The translations under genes and the position numbers were made by a program. A stretch of DNA of 64,000 bases from DAOMFM01 sp035429825 (GTDB taxonomy: Bacteria > Acidobacteriota > Blastocatellia > UBA7656 > JADIYM01), in the NCBI GenBank assembly GCA_044224215.1, contig JBGAKX010000007.1, forward strand, positions 1 to 64,000, given 5' to 3'. Of the stretch, positions 45,016 to 53,308 are shown piece after piece. Numbering within the stretch: position 1 is the stretch's first letter; every line of letters begins with the position of its first letter. The notes under the pieces were generated by a model that was not told the DNA's origin, made no database searches, and saw only the letters and a list, made by a program, of their open reading frames with translations.

Positions 45016-45788
45016 TGCTCACACCGGTACCGAAACTCGCGACGTTGCTCATCGCGCTCGCGCAATGCGGCCTCGTGGCGTGCGGCGGCCGCGCGTTGCT
45101 CAGCGAGCTGACCCCCTCCGAGGCCGAGCGATGTTCGGTCGTGCTGCGGTCGGCGGGACTCGACGTGACGGTCGAGCGGGACGACAGCGGCGGAGATGCA
45201 GGCCGCCGGCTCACCCTGCGCGGCGACGAGGCCGATTATCGAACCGCGTTGCGTGTCCTCGAAGAACACAACCTTCCGCATCGGACGGCTCCTGGATTCT
45301 CGACGGAAACATCGGCACTGATTCCGACGGCGACCGAGGAGCGCGCGCGGTTCATCAAGGGGCTTTCAGGTGAGATCGAAGCGATGATCGAGAGCGTCGA
45401 CGGCGTCGTCGACGCCGAGGCTCTCGTGAGCATCCCCGAACGTCGCGCGCTTGCGGGCCCCGAAGCCGAGGCGGCGTCTGCATCGGTCGTGGTGTCGCAT
45501 ACGGGCACGACGCCTCCTATATCGACGGACGAGATCCGAGCGCTGGTCGTGCAATGTGTCGGGTCGGCGCTGAGCGCCGATCACGTCACCGTGCTGCTGA
45601 AGCCGATCGTCCGGCCGGACACCGCGGCGCCGATCGTTCGCTACCAGCGCGATCACATGGTCGAGCTGGGATTCCTGGGATGCGTGACGTGCCTCGGAGC
45701 CATGGAGCTCGTCACGCTCTTCTACCTGCGGCGCGAGCGCGGCCGCGTGCGAATCCTGGAGGCCACGGGCGATGATCGATCAGCGTGA
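45012..45788 (+). CDS. sctJ: SctJ inner-membrane ring lipoprotein (YscJ/PrgK/FliF family)
   Basis: A 258-residue protein with a lipoprotein signal (lipobox LVAC, Cys 24-25), a ring-building domain beginning LLSELTPSEAERCSVVLRSA, the second ring-building domain with EIEAMIESVDGVVDAEALVS (residues about 120-190) and one C-terminal membrane helix (about 215-238). The lack of the long FliF periplasmic collar and the presence of the lipobox identify the injectisome form rather than flagellar FliF. Start codon GTG 45012 or ATG 45015; both overlap the sctI stop. Confidence 0.9.
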   Translation: MMLTPVPKLATLLIALAQCGLVACGGRALLSELTPSEAERCSVVLRSAGLDVTVERDDSGGDAGRRLTLRGDEADYRTALRVLEEHNLPHRTAPGFSTETSALIPTATEERARFIKGLSGEIEAMIESVDGVVDAEALVSIPERRALAGPEAEAASASVVVSHTGTTPPISTDEIRALVVQCVGSALSADHVTVLLKPIVRPDTAAPIVRYQRDHMVELGFLGCVTCLGAMELVTLFYLRRERGRVRILEATGDDRSA

Positions 45789-46560
45789 CAGCGTGTCGGC
45801 GCTCCTCGAGCTGGCGTCACAGGCAACCACGGACGGCGTTCGGGCGACCGCGCTCCGCCGCATCGAGGCGCTCGCCGATGCCGAGCTCGATCGTGCGCGC
45901 TGCACAGCGAACGTTGCTGCGATGCGAGAGGCGCTCAGGCCCGCCGTGCATTCGCTGGCACACCATCGCGTTGTCGTGGAGCTGCTCGATGCGCGCCGCA
46001 CGGGAGGTCAACGCGACAGGCAGCCCGCGCACGGTTGCCCGGACACCTCGATGGTCGATCGCTTTGTACGAAACGCGCTGACGCTCGGCGTGCCGCGTCT
46101 TCGACGATCGTCGCGTCCCGCGGATGCTCGCGACGCCCGCTGCTGGCGCACTCTCGCGAGCGCCCCGCCGGCAGAGGTCGACAGTCTGGCTCGCGACGCC
46201 GGATGTCTCGCGTGCGCCGTGCTGCTCAGAGACCTCGAGCGAGCGCGCGCACTCAGGTTTCTCGAGCTACTCGGCGAGGAACGCGCAGAGCTCGGCCGGC
46301 TTGCGCAGTTCGTACCACCTCCCGATGACGGTCTTGCACGGTGGACGCTCGAGCTTGTGACCGAGCTTGGCTCCCAAGCGCACGGCGACGCGCTCGCAAC
46401 GATAGGCGGCGCCCTCATCCGGTCACTGACAGCCGCGATGGAGCCCGATGTCGGGGCGGCATTGCAGCGCCGGATCGGGCCGCCGGTTCTGTCGACAGCG
46501 CCGACACCGCCCGAGTGGCACGACGCGGTTCGCCGTCTCGTCGAGGCGAGCAACCCGTGA
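45772..46560 (+). CDS. Hypothetical protein at the SctK position
   Basis: A 262-residue, mainly helical, Arg-rich and Cys-containing protein without membrane segments. By position between sctJ and sctL it corresponds to SctK, the sorting-platform linker, or to FliG; no signature of either can be seen, so the call rests on gene order. SctK proteins are known to diverge rapidly. It overlaps sctJ by 17 bases and its stop overlaps the sctL start (GTGA). Confidence 0.55.
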   Translation: MIDQRDSVSALLELASQATTDGVRATALRRIEALADAELDRARCTANVAAMREALRPAVHSLAHHRVVVELLDARRTGGQRDRQPAHGCPDTSMVDRFVRNALTLGVPRLRRSSRPADARDARCWRTLASAPPAEVDSLARDAGCLACAVLLRDLERARALRFLELLGEERAELGRLAQFVPPPDDGLARWTLELVTELGSQAHGDALATIGGALIRSLTAAMEPDVGAALQRRIGPPVLSTAPTPPEWHDAVRRLVEASNP

Positions 46561-47200
46561 CCATCCCGATGCGCATCGAGGTCGTCCGCCGATCGTCGGA
46601 CCCGCCAGACGTCGGGCGCGCCGCGGCCTCGCGCGCCTTCGTCTCCGCTCAGCGGGCACGTGCGCGCGCGGAGGCGAGCGCGACGCTGCAGACCGCGGCC
46701 GAAACCGCCAGCCGGCACATCGAACGGGCGCGTGCCGAGGCGGAGGCACTGCGCGACGCCGCGCGCGTCGAAGGCCACGTCGACGGTGAACGCCCGCGCG
46801 TGCCGCCCTCGAACTGGCGGAGAGTCGCGCCCGCCTTCTGGGAAACCTCGAGCGAGATTGTGTAACGCTGGCGCTCGAGATCGCGCGACAGATTGTCGGG
46901 ACTGCAGTCGCGGTGGATCGCGGTCTCGTCGATGCCATTGCCGAGCGCGTGTGTGTCCCGCTCAAGCGTGACGGCGTGCTCACCGTGCGTGTGTCGCGCG
47001 ACGACGTGGATCGGATCGACCCGATCCGCGAGCGACTCGCGCAGGCCGGACCCGTCACGATCGAAATCGATCCGACACTCTCGTCCGGCGAATGCGTCGC
47101 CGAATGCGCTGGCGTTCGCGTCGATGGACGGCTGGATGTCCAGCTTGCCGCGTTCGAGCAGCGCCTGCTCGAACGACCCTCCAGCGGGGGCCGGCAATGA
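46557..47200 (+). pseudogene. sctL: SctL/FliH-like stator, split by a frameshift
   Basis: The first frame (GTG 46557) encodes a coiled region (ARARAEASATLQTAAETASR) to about residue 79, then the SctL sequence jumps to another frame: from 46796 it continues ARAALELAESRARLLGNLER, LALEIARQIVG and the C-terminal FliH domain (DRGLVDAIAERVCVPLK...LERPSSGGRQ) to 47200. In the CGCCCGCGCG run at 46791-46800 one base is missing (or two are extra). The continuous protein would be about 214 residues. Without repair translation ends at 46865. SctL holds the ATPase SctN in place. Sequence error, genuine mutation and slippage remain open. Confidence 0.85.
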
Positions 47201-48477
47201 GCGAGTTCAACGCCCAGCGATTGCTCGACCGCCTTGGCGCGCCGCATCACGTCGACGTTCGCGGCTCCGTGCGGAGCGCCGTCGGTCTGGTTCTGCGCGC
47301 AGCCGTGCCCGATGCGTCGATCGGCGAGCTGTGCGAGGTCCACTCGCACGGTTCCAGCGAGGCCCTGGTTGCGGAGGTCGTCGGCTTTCGCTCAACTGAA
47401 GCGCTGCTCATGCCGCTCGGCGATCTGCGGGGAATCGGGTCGAATAGCCTCGTCCGCCGGCTCGGCCGGACACTGTCGGTTCCCGCCGCCGGATCGCTGA
47501 TCGGACGCGTGCTCGACGGCCTTGGCAGGCCCGCCGACGGCAGACCTCTCGCCGATGCCGGCGATCGGTGGCCGGTCCATCGCGCGGCGCCAAATCCGCT
47601 CGAGCGGCAGCCCGTATGCGAGCCATTCCACACGGGTGTTCGGGCGATCGACGGTCTGCTGACGGTTGGCGTCGGCCAGCGCATGGGAATCTTCGCCGGG
47701 GCGGGAGTCGGCAAGAGCACCCTGCTCGGAATGATCGCGCGGAACGCCCCCTCGGACGTCGTCGTGATCGGCCTGGTCGGCGAGCGCGGACGCGAGGTTC
47801 GCGAATTCCTCGAATCGGATCTCGGCGAGGACGCGCGCTCGCGATCGGTCACCATCGTGGCGACGAGCGATCAGCCCCCGATCGTTCGTTTGAAGGCCGC
47901 GTACGTCGCGACGTCGATTGCCGAGCAGTTCAGGGCGCAGGGGCTTCGCGTGCTGTTTCTGCTCGATTCGATCACGCGTTTTGCGCGCGCCCTTCGCGAG
48001 GTAGGCCTCGCGGCCGGTGAGCCCCCCGCCCGCGCAGGCTATCCGCCGTCGGTCTTTGCCGAACTGCCGCGGCTGCTCGAGCGAACCGGGAATGACGGAT
48101 GCGGTGCGATCACCGCGTTCTATACCGTGCTCGTGGAGGGCGACGATCACGGCGAGCCCGTTGCGGACGAGACGCGCTCGATTCTCGACGGGCACATCGT
48201 GCTCTCTGCCGAGCGCGCGGCGCGCGATGTCTTTCCCGCAATAGACATTGGCCGAAGTGCGAGCAGGACGATGGCGCGCGTTGTCGACGATCTCCACGGG
48301 GACGCCGCGCGGGCCGTTCGCGGGTTGCTGGCAACGTACGAGCGCGAGCGGGACCTGTTGATCCTGGGAGCGTACGAAACCGGCACAGATCAACGAATCG
48401 ACGACGCGGTCGCGAAGATCGACCGGATTGAAGCATTTCTTCAGCAGCGTCCGAACGAGCGCAATGCTTTGCCGTAA
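47197..48477 (+). CDS. sctN: Type III secretion ATPase SctN (FliI family)
   Basis: A 426-residue hexameric ATPase. Walker A is IFAGAGVGKSTLLGMIARN, the family motif VVVIGLVGERGREVREFLES follows, Walker B is VLFLLDSITRFARALREVG, and the catalytic Glu lies in the GERGREV segment. The C-terminal VAKIDRIEAFLQQ resembles other SctN ends, where about 20 more residues are usual. Here a TAA follows at 48475, while the frame stays open for 36 codons up to an ATGA overlap with sctO. The ATG at 47197 overlaps the sctL stop. The ATPase should power unfolding and chaperone release. Confidence 0.95.
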   Translation: MSEFNAQRLLDRLGAPHHVDVRGSVRSAVGLVLRAAVPDASIGELCEVHSHGSSEALVAEVVGFRSTEALLMPLGDLRGIGSNSLVRRLGRTLSVPAAGSLIGRVLDGLGRPADGRPLADAGDRWPVHRAAPNPLERQPVCEPFHTGVRAIDGLLTVGVGQRMGIFAGAGVGKSTLLGMIARNAPSDVVVIGLVGERGREVREFLESDLGEDARSRSVTIVATSDQPPIVRLKAAYVATSIAEQFRAQGLRVLFLLDSITRFARALREVGLAAGEPPARAGYPPSVFAELPRLLERTGNDGCGAITAFYTVLVEGDDHGEPVADETRSILDGHIVLSAERAARDVFPAIDIGRSASRTMARVVDDLHGDAARAVRGLLATYERERDLLILGAYETGTDQRIDDAVAKIDRIEAFLQQRPNERNALP

Positions 48478-48588
48478 CGCGCGAGGAAGCTCGTTGAGCT
48501 CGCGATGCCCGACACTCTCGACGACGGCGAGATCGATCCGCTCGACGATCCGTTCGGGACAGCCGACGATGACGCGGAGGTCGGATGA
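48478..48588 (+). other. In-frame continuation of sctN after its stop
   Basis: Reading on from the TAA at 48475 gives 36 sense codons ending TGA at 48586-48588: first RARKLVELAMPD, which fits the usual last helix of SctN/FliI, then an acidic tail. The final TGA overlaps the sctO ATG as ATGA, like most other junctions of the operon. This suggests that the TAA is a recent nonsense change or an error. A separate 27-codon ORF from 48505 is the weaker alternative. Confidence 0.55.
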
Positions 48589-49073
48589 CGCGCGTCGGCT
48601 ACAGGCTCGACGTCCTGGTTCGTCTCGCCGAGATCGGACACCGGCGCGCAGCGTGCTCGTTTGCGGCGGCGGCGGCAGTCGCGCGATCGCACGCCGATCG
48701 CGCGGCGCGGCTCGGCGCGGAAGCTCGCCCGCGCGCCCGAGACGCTGCCACGATGGATGCCGACACGGGCGCATACCGGACCGTTGACGCGCGGCGTCGC
48801 AGCGACGCTCACGTGAGGCTAGAGACCGGACGAGCCGCGCGCGTGGAGGATGATCTCGCCCGGGCGTCCGATCTCGCCGCGCTCGCGCATGTGCGCGTCG
48901 CCGAACTTCGGCAGGAGCTTGGACGTGCCTCGCGCGATGCCCGGCTTCAAGAAGCGCTCAGGGACGCTGCGATGTCACGGATGAGTGCGGAACGGCAACG
49001 TCGCGAGGCGCGTCGTGCAAACGCCGACGCACTCGATGCGTGGTGCGCACGGAGGATCGCAGATGACGATTGA
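48585..49073 (+). CDS. sctO: SctO-like stalk protein (YscO/FliJ type)
   Basis: A 162-residue protein, Ala/Arg-rich and almost entirely coiled-coil (two long helices with heptads, for example RVEDDLARASDLAALAHVRV and LRDAAMSRMSAERQRREARR). This matches the two-helix stalk that sits in the SctN hexamer and links it to SctV. Such proteins are recognised by size, coiled coil and position directly after sctN. The residue pattern is too variable for a motif. The ATG at 48585 overlaps the sctN continuation; its end overlaps the next gene by 11 bases. Confidence 0.75.
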   Translation: MTRVGYRLDVLVRLAEIGHRRAACSFAAAAAVARSHADRAARLGAEARPRARDAATMDADTGAYRTVDARRRSDAHVRLETGRAARVEDDLARASDLAALAHVRVAELRQELGRASRDARLQEALRDAAMSRMSAERQRREARRANADALDAWCARRIADDD

Positions 49074-49608
49074 GTCCGACGGACGACCGGATCAGGTTGC
49101 GGCTTCGAGGAGCGCGGAACTCGGCGATCCGAACGCCGGCTGCGACGGCGCGTTTGCGGATGTGTTGTCCACGCGCCTCCGCGCCGGGCGACGACGCCGA
49201 TCGAAGAGTTCAATGCGGCCGATGCGCGCGCCCGAACCCGGGTGCTTGCGAGCCTCGAGTCCATTCAGCGGCCCGCACGGTCCCGCAACCGACACGACGA
49301 GCGATCCGGCAGCGCGCGTCGAACGCGTGCTGCGAGCCTTCGCGCTCGGGAACCTGGAGCAGGCCGCGACGGATCCCAGTCTGCGACTCCCGACATCGGA
49401 CGGTTCCGTCGTCGCGATTCGGGTCGAGCGGTCCGCCGAGGGGCTGTGCGTCACGCTCGAATCCTCCCAGCGATGGGTCGCCGCGCTGGCCGGCTCGATC
49501 CCCGGGATGCTGGCGCGTCTGAACACCGCCGGAGGTCGCGTCCTTCGCATTCGTACCGTCGTAGCTCGAAAGCTCGTTCCACGCGAACGTCAGGAGCACC
49601 GCCGATGA
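49063..49608 (+). CDS. sctP: SctP/FliK-like protein
   Basis: A 181-residue protein. The N-terminal 80 residues are low-complexity and polar; a compact C-terminal region (about 90-170) carries VLRAFALGNLEQA, DGSVVAIRVERSAEGLCVTL and SIPGMLARLNTAGGRVLRIR, similar to the C-terminal substrate-switch domains of SctP/FliK proteins. SctP sets needle length and switches substrates. It is short for that role and lacks a ruler region of normal length. Position between sctO and sctQ supports the call. It overlaps sctO by 11 bases and sctQ by 4. Confidence 0.65.
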   Translation: MTIESDGRPDQVAASRSAELGDPNAGCDGAFADVLSTRLRAGRRRRSKSSMRPMRAPEPGCLRASSPFSGPHGPATDTTSDPAARVERVLRAFALGNLEQAATDPSLRLPTSDGSVVAIRVERSAEGLCVTLESSQRWVAALAGSIPGMLARLNTAGGRVLRIRTVVARKLVPRERQEHRR

Positions 49609-51053
49609 CCGCCCTTGAACGAGCGCACGACACAGGGCTCAACGTGCGAGACGAGACGACACGCCTGTCGGTGCGTGTCATCGGCCCTGACGAAGCCCGC
49701 TTTCTTCGCGCCGTGGCGGAACTGCAATTTCCACCGGGACTTGCGAGCGAAGTCGCGCGGGCGGCATGCGAGGCGATCGGCCCGTTGCGGCCGTCCGTGG
49801 GGCGTCCGCTCGTCACACTCGACCTTGCAGACCGTCAGCTCGAGATGGCCCCGGACGAGACGACGTTTGCCGACGACGCGCTCGATCCGTCACGTCACGG
49901 CGTCGAGATCCGCCGGGGGCGCACAGGCCCACGGCTCGTCCGCATTGGTGACGGGCAGGTCCGCCGAAACGGCTGGCCCATTCCCCGGCTTGTCCCGACA
50001 AGTCTCGATCACGGCGACGTCGTTTCGACGCCCGATGGAATGTTCGTCGTGCGGTTGTCGCCGCGGTCCGCACGCGGACCCGTGGCTGTGCGCTCGGTGC
50101 GTCATCTTTCCGAGAGGATTCCCGGCTGGCCCGAGTTCGCGTTTGTCGTCGAGCCGTCCGGGGCGCCGCTTGTGCTCGCGATCGACAGGCCGACGTGCCG
50201 CGCCCTCGTCGACGTCGCGCTCGATGGCGACGGCGGTCGCGCATTTGACGCGACCCTGCTGGGCGATGTCGAACACGCAGTTGTCAGTTGGACCGTCCAC
50301 CGCATCGCCAATGCCGTGTCGGTGCATGTCTTTCACGGCGCGGTCACATTCGCGCCTGCAGACGACGCCGCTGTCGAGTCGCCGATCGCGTGTGTCGCGA
50401 CGGTACGTGTCGGTGGATACTCAGGCGTCGTCCAGTTGGCAACGACCGTCACTGGAGTGAAGGCGATGGCAGCCGCGCTGTCGCCCCACACGCGCGACGC
50501 GCGCCGGCGGAACCCCGTGCTTCGCGCGATCGCAACCACCGTATCCGCACGCATCCCGATCGGCCGCATCACGGCGCGTGAACTGGCGTCGATCGAGGTT
50601 GGCGATCATTTCGTGTGTCGACACGCGCCATGGCGAAACGACGTTGTACGCGAGATCGAAGGCGTCGTCGTCGTTTGCGACACCGGCGTCGCGGCGCCCG
50701 TGCACCTCGTCTGGGACGACGGCGGACTGCAGGTGCTCGTCGCGGGATCAGTGACCATAGGAGGAACCGAAGCGATGAACGCCGAAACAACGGCCACAAC
50801 TGTCGATCCGAGCGATCCGTTCGCATCCGTGATGGACGACGTTCGGGTTACCGTCTCGGTCGAGCTTGCACAGCGTCGCATCACGTTGGCCGAGTTGCTC
50901 AACGTTCGCGACGGAAGCGTGATCGAGTTTGGCACGCCCCTCGCGACCGACGTCGCGCTGATGATCGACGGCTCGATCTTTGCTCGCGGCGAAATCGTGT
51001 CCGTCGAAGGCGCGCTGGGTGTGCGGATCACGTCGCTCGGAGGACGGCGATGA
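49605..51053 (+). CDS. sctQ: SctQ cytoplasmic-ring protein with an FHA-like segment
   Basis: A 482-residue protein with two SpoA domains: SpoA1 (about residues 305-385, PVLRAIATTVSARIPIGRIT) and SpoA2 (411-482, DDVRVTVSVELAQRRITLAE to FARGEIVSV). SctQ builds the sorting platform below the injectisome. Residues 96-150 look FHA-like: SRHGVEIRR, then RRNGWPI and LDHGDVV, an arrangement not usual for SctQ. An in-frame internal ATG (codon 391, 50775) has its own strong ribosome site and would produce a FliN-like SctQ-C. The ATG at 49605 overlaps the upstream stop; the end overlaps sctR. Confidence 0.88.
   Translation: MTALERAHDTGLNVRDETTRLSVRVIGPDEARFLRAVAELQFPPGLASEVARAACEAIGPLRPSVGRPLVTLDLADRQLEMAPDETTFADDALDPSRHGVEIRRGRTGPRLVRIGDGQVRRNGWPIPRLVPTSLDHGDVVSTPDGMFVVRLSPRSARGPVAVRSVRHLSERIPGWPEFAFVVEPSGAPLVLAIDRPTCRALVDVALDGDGGRAFDATLLGDVEHAVVSWTVHRIANAVSVHVFHGAVTFAPADDAAVESPIACVATVRVGGYSGVVQLATTVTGVKAMAAALSPHTRDARRRNPVLRAIATTVSARIPIGRITARELASIEVGDHFVCRHAPWRNDVVREIEGVVVVCDTGVAAPVHLVWDDGGLQVLVAGSVTIGGTEAMNAETTATTVDPSDPFASVMDDVRVTVSVELAQRRITLAELLNVRDGSVIEFGTPLATDVALMIDGSIFARGEIVSVEGALGVRITSLGGRR
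50759..50777 (+). promoter_or_regulatory. Internal ribosome site and start for SctQ-C
   Basis: A complete AGGAGG (50759-50764) precedes the in-frame ATG at 50775 by 10 bases inside sctQ. Ribosome sites of this strength are rare in the operon. Internal initiation at this place is known for Yersinia YscQ, Salmonella SpaO and Shigella Spa33. Confidence 0.75.
50775..51053 (+). CDS. SctQ-C, short SpoA2 product from internal initiation
   Basis: If translation starts at the internal ATG, a 92-residue protein results: an N-terminal linker (MNAETTATTVDPSDPFASVM) and one complete SpoA2 domain to the end of sctQ. In well-studied systems the equivalent product pairs with full SctQ in the sorting platform, and its size is 88-101 residues, close to this one. 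The call rests on the ribosome site and the domain boundary; no expression data exist here. Confidence 0.7.
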   Translation: MNAETTATTVDPSDPFASVMDDVRVTVSVELAQRRITLAELLNVRDGSVIEFGTPLATDVALMIDGSIFARGEIVSVEGALGVRITSLGGRR

Positions 51054-52285
51054 ATCGCATGCCTGCCCCAAACTCCGGACTGGCACCGATCGTGTCGGGC
51101 CGGCTCCGCCTCGCCCCGATCGAGGGTGCGATCGTTCTCGTTGCACTGCTGGCTGTTGCTGCGGCCGGCGGTTCAAAGCCCGTTCTCGTCGCCGCCGTTG
51201 CCTCGGTCGCCGGAACGATGCTCGTCGTGCGTTCCCGTGCAGGGCGACCAGGATCGCCTCCATCCACCGTGGTCGAGCGAATCAGCACGTGCGCGCTCGG
51301 ACCCGGCGCGGCGATCCATGTCGTCGCGTGCGACGGTCAGCGATTGCTCGTTGGAGTCACGGGCGCGTCCATCGTCGTCATTCGGGAGCTGCCGGCCACA
51401 CCCGGGCCCTCCACGGAGCCTGAATTCACGACCGCCAGATCGACGTCACGCACGGTGATGTCGGCGCTCATTCTCGGTGCGCTCCTGCTTGCGCCGTGCG
51501 CGACGATTGCCGGTCAGCAGCACGAATCGTCGACGCAGCGTGTCGGCGAGACATCCGGAGAGAACGTACCGGCGGCCACTTCGTTCCCGTCGAGCACTTC
51601 CAGTCAATCCGTCGCCGCGTCGCAGCCACGTGCCGACATCGCGCCACCCGTAACCGGGATCGGCCCGCCGCCGTACGGCACGCTGGCGTTGCTCGCGGGT
51701 CTCGCGCTGCTCCCCTTTCTCTTGATGGCCGTCACGTCGTTCGCAAAGATCTCGATCGTGCTGTCGCTGCTCCGAAACGCGCTTGGAACGCCGCAGGTCC
51801 CGTCGGACCCCGTGCTCGCAGGCATCGCTCTGGCGCTCACGATATTCGTCATGGGGCCCGTTGCCTCTGAATCCATGCGCCGCGTTGGCTCCGTCGATAC
51901 CGCGACGATCGGCGGCGTGCTCGACGCAGCAGGGCGCGCGGCAGAGCCGCTCATGGCGTTTCTCAAGCGCAACACGCGCGATGAAGAGATCGCGCTCTTT
52001 GTCGAACTCTCCACCGCGCATGGGTCGCCGCATGCCGACGCAGGCTCGGGCACCGTGCTGATTCCCGCCTTCGTGACGACCGAGTTGCGACAGGCATTCG
52101 TGACGGGATTCGTCATCTACCTTCCCTTCCTCGTCGTGGACATGGTCGTTGCGAACATCCTGATGTCGATGGGCATGGTGATGGTCTCGCCGGGCACGGT
52201 CGCCCTGCCGTTCAAACTGATGCTCTTCGTGCTCATCGACGGATGGCCGCTTCTCCTGAAGGGCCTCGCGCTCAGCTACAACTGA
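51050..52285 (+). CDS. sctR: SctR export protein with N-terminal FliO-like domain
   Basis: A 411-residue protein. The C-terminal half (208-411) is complete SctR/FliP: LPFLLMAVTSFAKISIVLSL, a periplasmic linker with DEEIALFVE, and VIYLPFLVVDMVVANILMSM. The first half looks like FliO: two hydrophobic segments (about 25-60) then LGPGAAIHVVACDGQRLLVG with VTGASIVVIRELP (83-114), the FliO beta pattern. Between them (137-155) lies a second signal-like helix, as in FliP. Injectisomes normally lack FliO. A separate start at ATG 51458 for SctR alone cannot be excluded, but the frame is continuous. Confidence 0.9.
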   Translation: MNRMPAPNSGLAPIVSGRLRLAPIEGAIVLVALLAVAAAGGSKPVLVAAVASVAGTMLVVRSRAGRPGSPPSTVVERISTCALGPGAAIHVVACDGQRLLVGVTGASIVVIRELPATPGPSTEPEFTTARSTSRTVMSALILGALLLAPCATIAGQQHESSTQRVGETSGENVPAATSFPSSTSSQSVAASQPRADIAPPVTGIGPPPYGTLALLAGLALLPFLLMAVTSFAKISIVLSLLRNALGTPQVPSDPVLAGIALALTIFVMGPVASESMRRVGSVDTATIGGVLDAAGRAAEPLMAFLKRNTRDEEIALFVELSTAHGSPHADAGSGTVLIPAFVTTELRQAFVTGFVIYLPFLVVDMVVANILMSMGMVMVSPGTVALPFKLMLFVLIDGWPLLLKGLALSYN

Positions 52286-52287
52286 CC

Positions 52288-52557
52288 GTGGAACATTCGA
52301 TCCTTACACTGTGCCAGCAGGCACTCGTCGCAATACTTGCGATTTCGGCGCCCGTCACACTCGCCGCGCTCGCGGTGGGGCTCGCCGTGAGCGTGCTGCA
52401 GACTGCAACGCAGATCCAGGAACAGACGCTCGGCAATCTCGCAAAGCTCCTCGCCGTGTGTTTCGCGCTCGTGATCGCCGGTCCATGGATGCTGTCGCAA
52501 CTCGTCCGCTTCGCGACCCTGATGTTCGAGCAGGTGCCGGCCGTCGGCGGCTGGTGA
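52288..52557 (+). CDS. sctS: SctS export-apparatus membrane protein (FliQ family)
   Basis: An 89-residue protein with two helices forming a hairpin: ILTLCQQALVAILAISAPVT then LAKLLAVCFALVIAGPWMLS, joined by the conserved polar loop TATQIQEQTLG. Four copies normally join SctR and SctT in the export gate. The GTG at 52288 starts two bases after the sctR stop. Length and sequence are typical. Confidence 0.95.
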   Translation: MEHSILTLCQQALVAILAISAPVTLAALAVGLAVSVLQTATQIQEQTLGNLAKLLAVCFALVIAGPWMLSQLVRFATLMFEQVPAVGGW

Positions 52558-52566
52558 CGGACGACC

Positions 52567-53307
52567 GTGACCACGTGGCTCGCCATCTTTGCGCGTGTGG
52601 CGCCGATCGTCGCGCTCCATCCGGTCTTTGGCGGCCGCTCGGTGCCCCGAAGCCTGGTGCCGGTCGTCGCCGCGGCGATCGCAAGCGCTATGTATGCCTC
52701 GCTCGGCGGCACGACATCGATCCATCAGCCGCTTGCGACTATCGTCATTCAGTGCGCGATCGGGGTCTCGATTGGCGTGTCGGGTGTCGTCGTCGTCGGT
52801 GCAATCGAATCCGCCGCGCGGCTCGTCGACGAATCGCGCGGTGCGAACGCGGCGCAGTATTACGTGCCGCAACTGGAGACGTATTCGAGCCCGCTTGCGC
52901 AGCTCGACGCACTCGCATGCGTGGCCGTCTTCTGGGTGACCGGTCTTTACCGGCCGTTCATGCGAGCGCTCTTCGCTTCGTTTTCCGCGCTGCCCATCGA
53001 CGCGGACACATTGACCACACTCCATCGTGCGGACGCCATCGAATTGATTGCGCACATCGCAGCGTCGATTGTCACAGCGGCCGCGGGTCTTGCGGCCCCA
53101 GCAATGGCGACGAGCCTGATCGTCGACGTGTCGCTCGGGCTGGTCAATCGCGCATCGCCGCAGGCGAACGTCTTCTTTCTGGGGCTGCCGGTAAAGCTCC
53201 TGGCCGTTGTCGCCGTGATGGCCATCGGACTGCCCGAGCGTGCCGAGATATGGAGCGGGCTCTGGACCTCGGACCTGGAATGGCTTCGGCGAGTGTGGGG
53301 GTCATAA
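52567..53307 (+). CDS. sctT: SctT export-apparatus membrane protein (FliR family)
   Basis: A 246-residue protein with about six helices. The start region HPVFGGRSVPRSLVP and the region GAIESAARLVDESRGANAAQ correspond to the family signatures; the later FFLGLPVKLLAVVAVMAIGL segment is typical of SctT/FliR. One copy caps the SctR-SctS assembly. A GTG start at 52567 lies nine bases after sctS. A following sctU, which usually comes next, is missing here. Confidence 0.92.
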   Translation: MTTWLAIFARVAPIVALHPVFGGRSVPRSLVPVVAAAIASAMYASLGGTTSIHQPLATIVIQCAIGVSIGVSGVVVVGAIESAARLVDESRGANAAQYYVPQLETYSSPLAQLDALACVAVFWVTGLYRPFMRALFASFSALPIDADTLTTLHRADAIELIAHIAASIVTAAAGLAAPAMATSLIVDVSLGLVNRASPQANVFFLGLPVKLLAVVAVMAIGLPERAEIWSGLWTSDLEWLRRVWGS

Positions 53308-53308
53308 C

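Noticed and set aside
46785..46805. Programmed ribosomal frameshift in sctL
   Set aside because: No slippery heptamer or downstream structure is visible; an indel or read error is more likely.
47392..48774. A 460-codon minus-strand frame opposite sctN
   Set aside because: Shadow of the ATPase gene; no recognisable domain.
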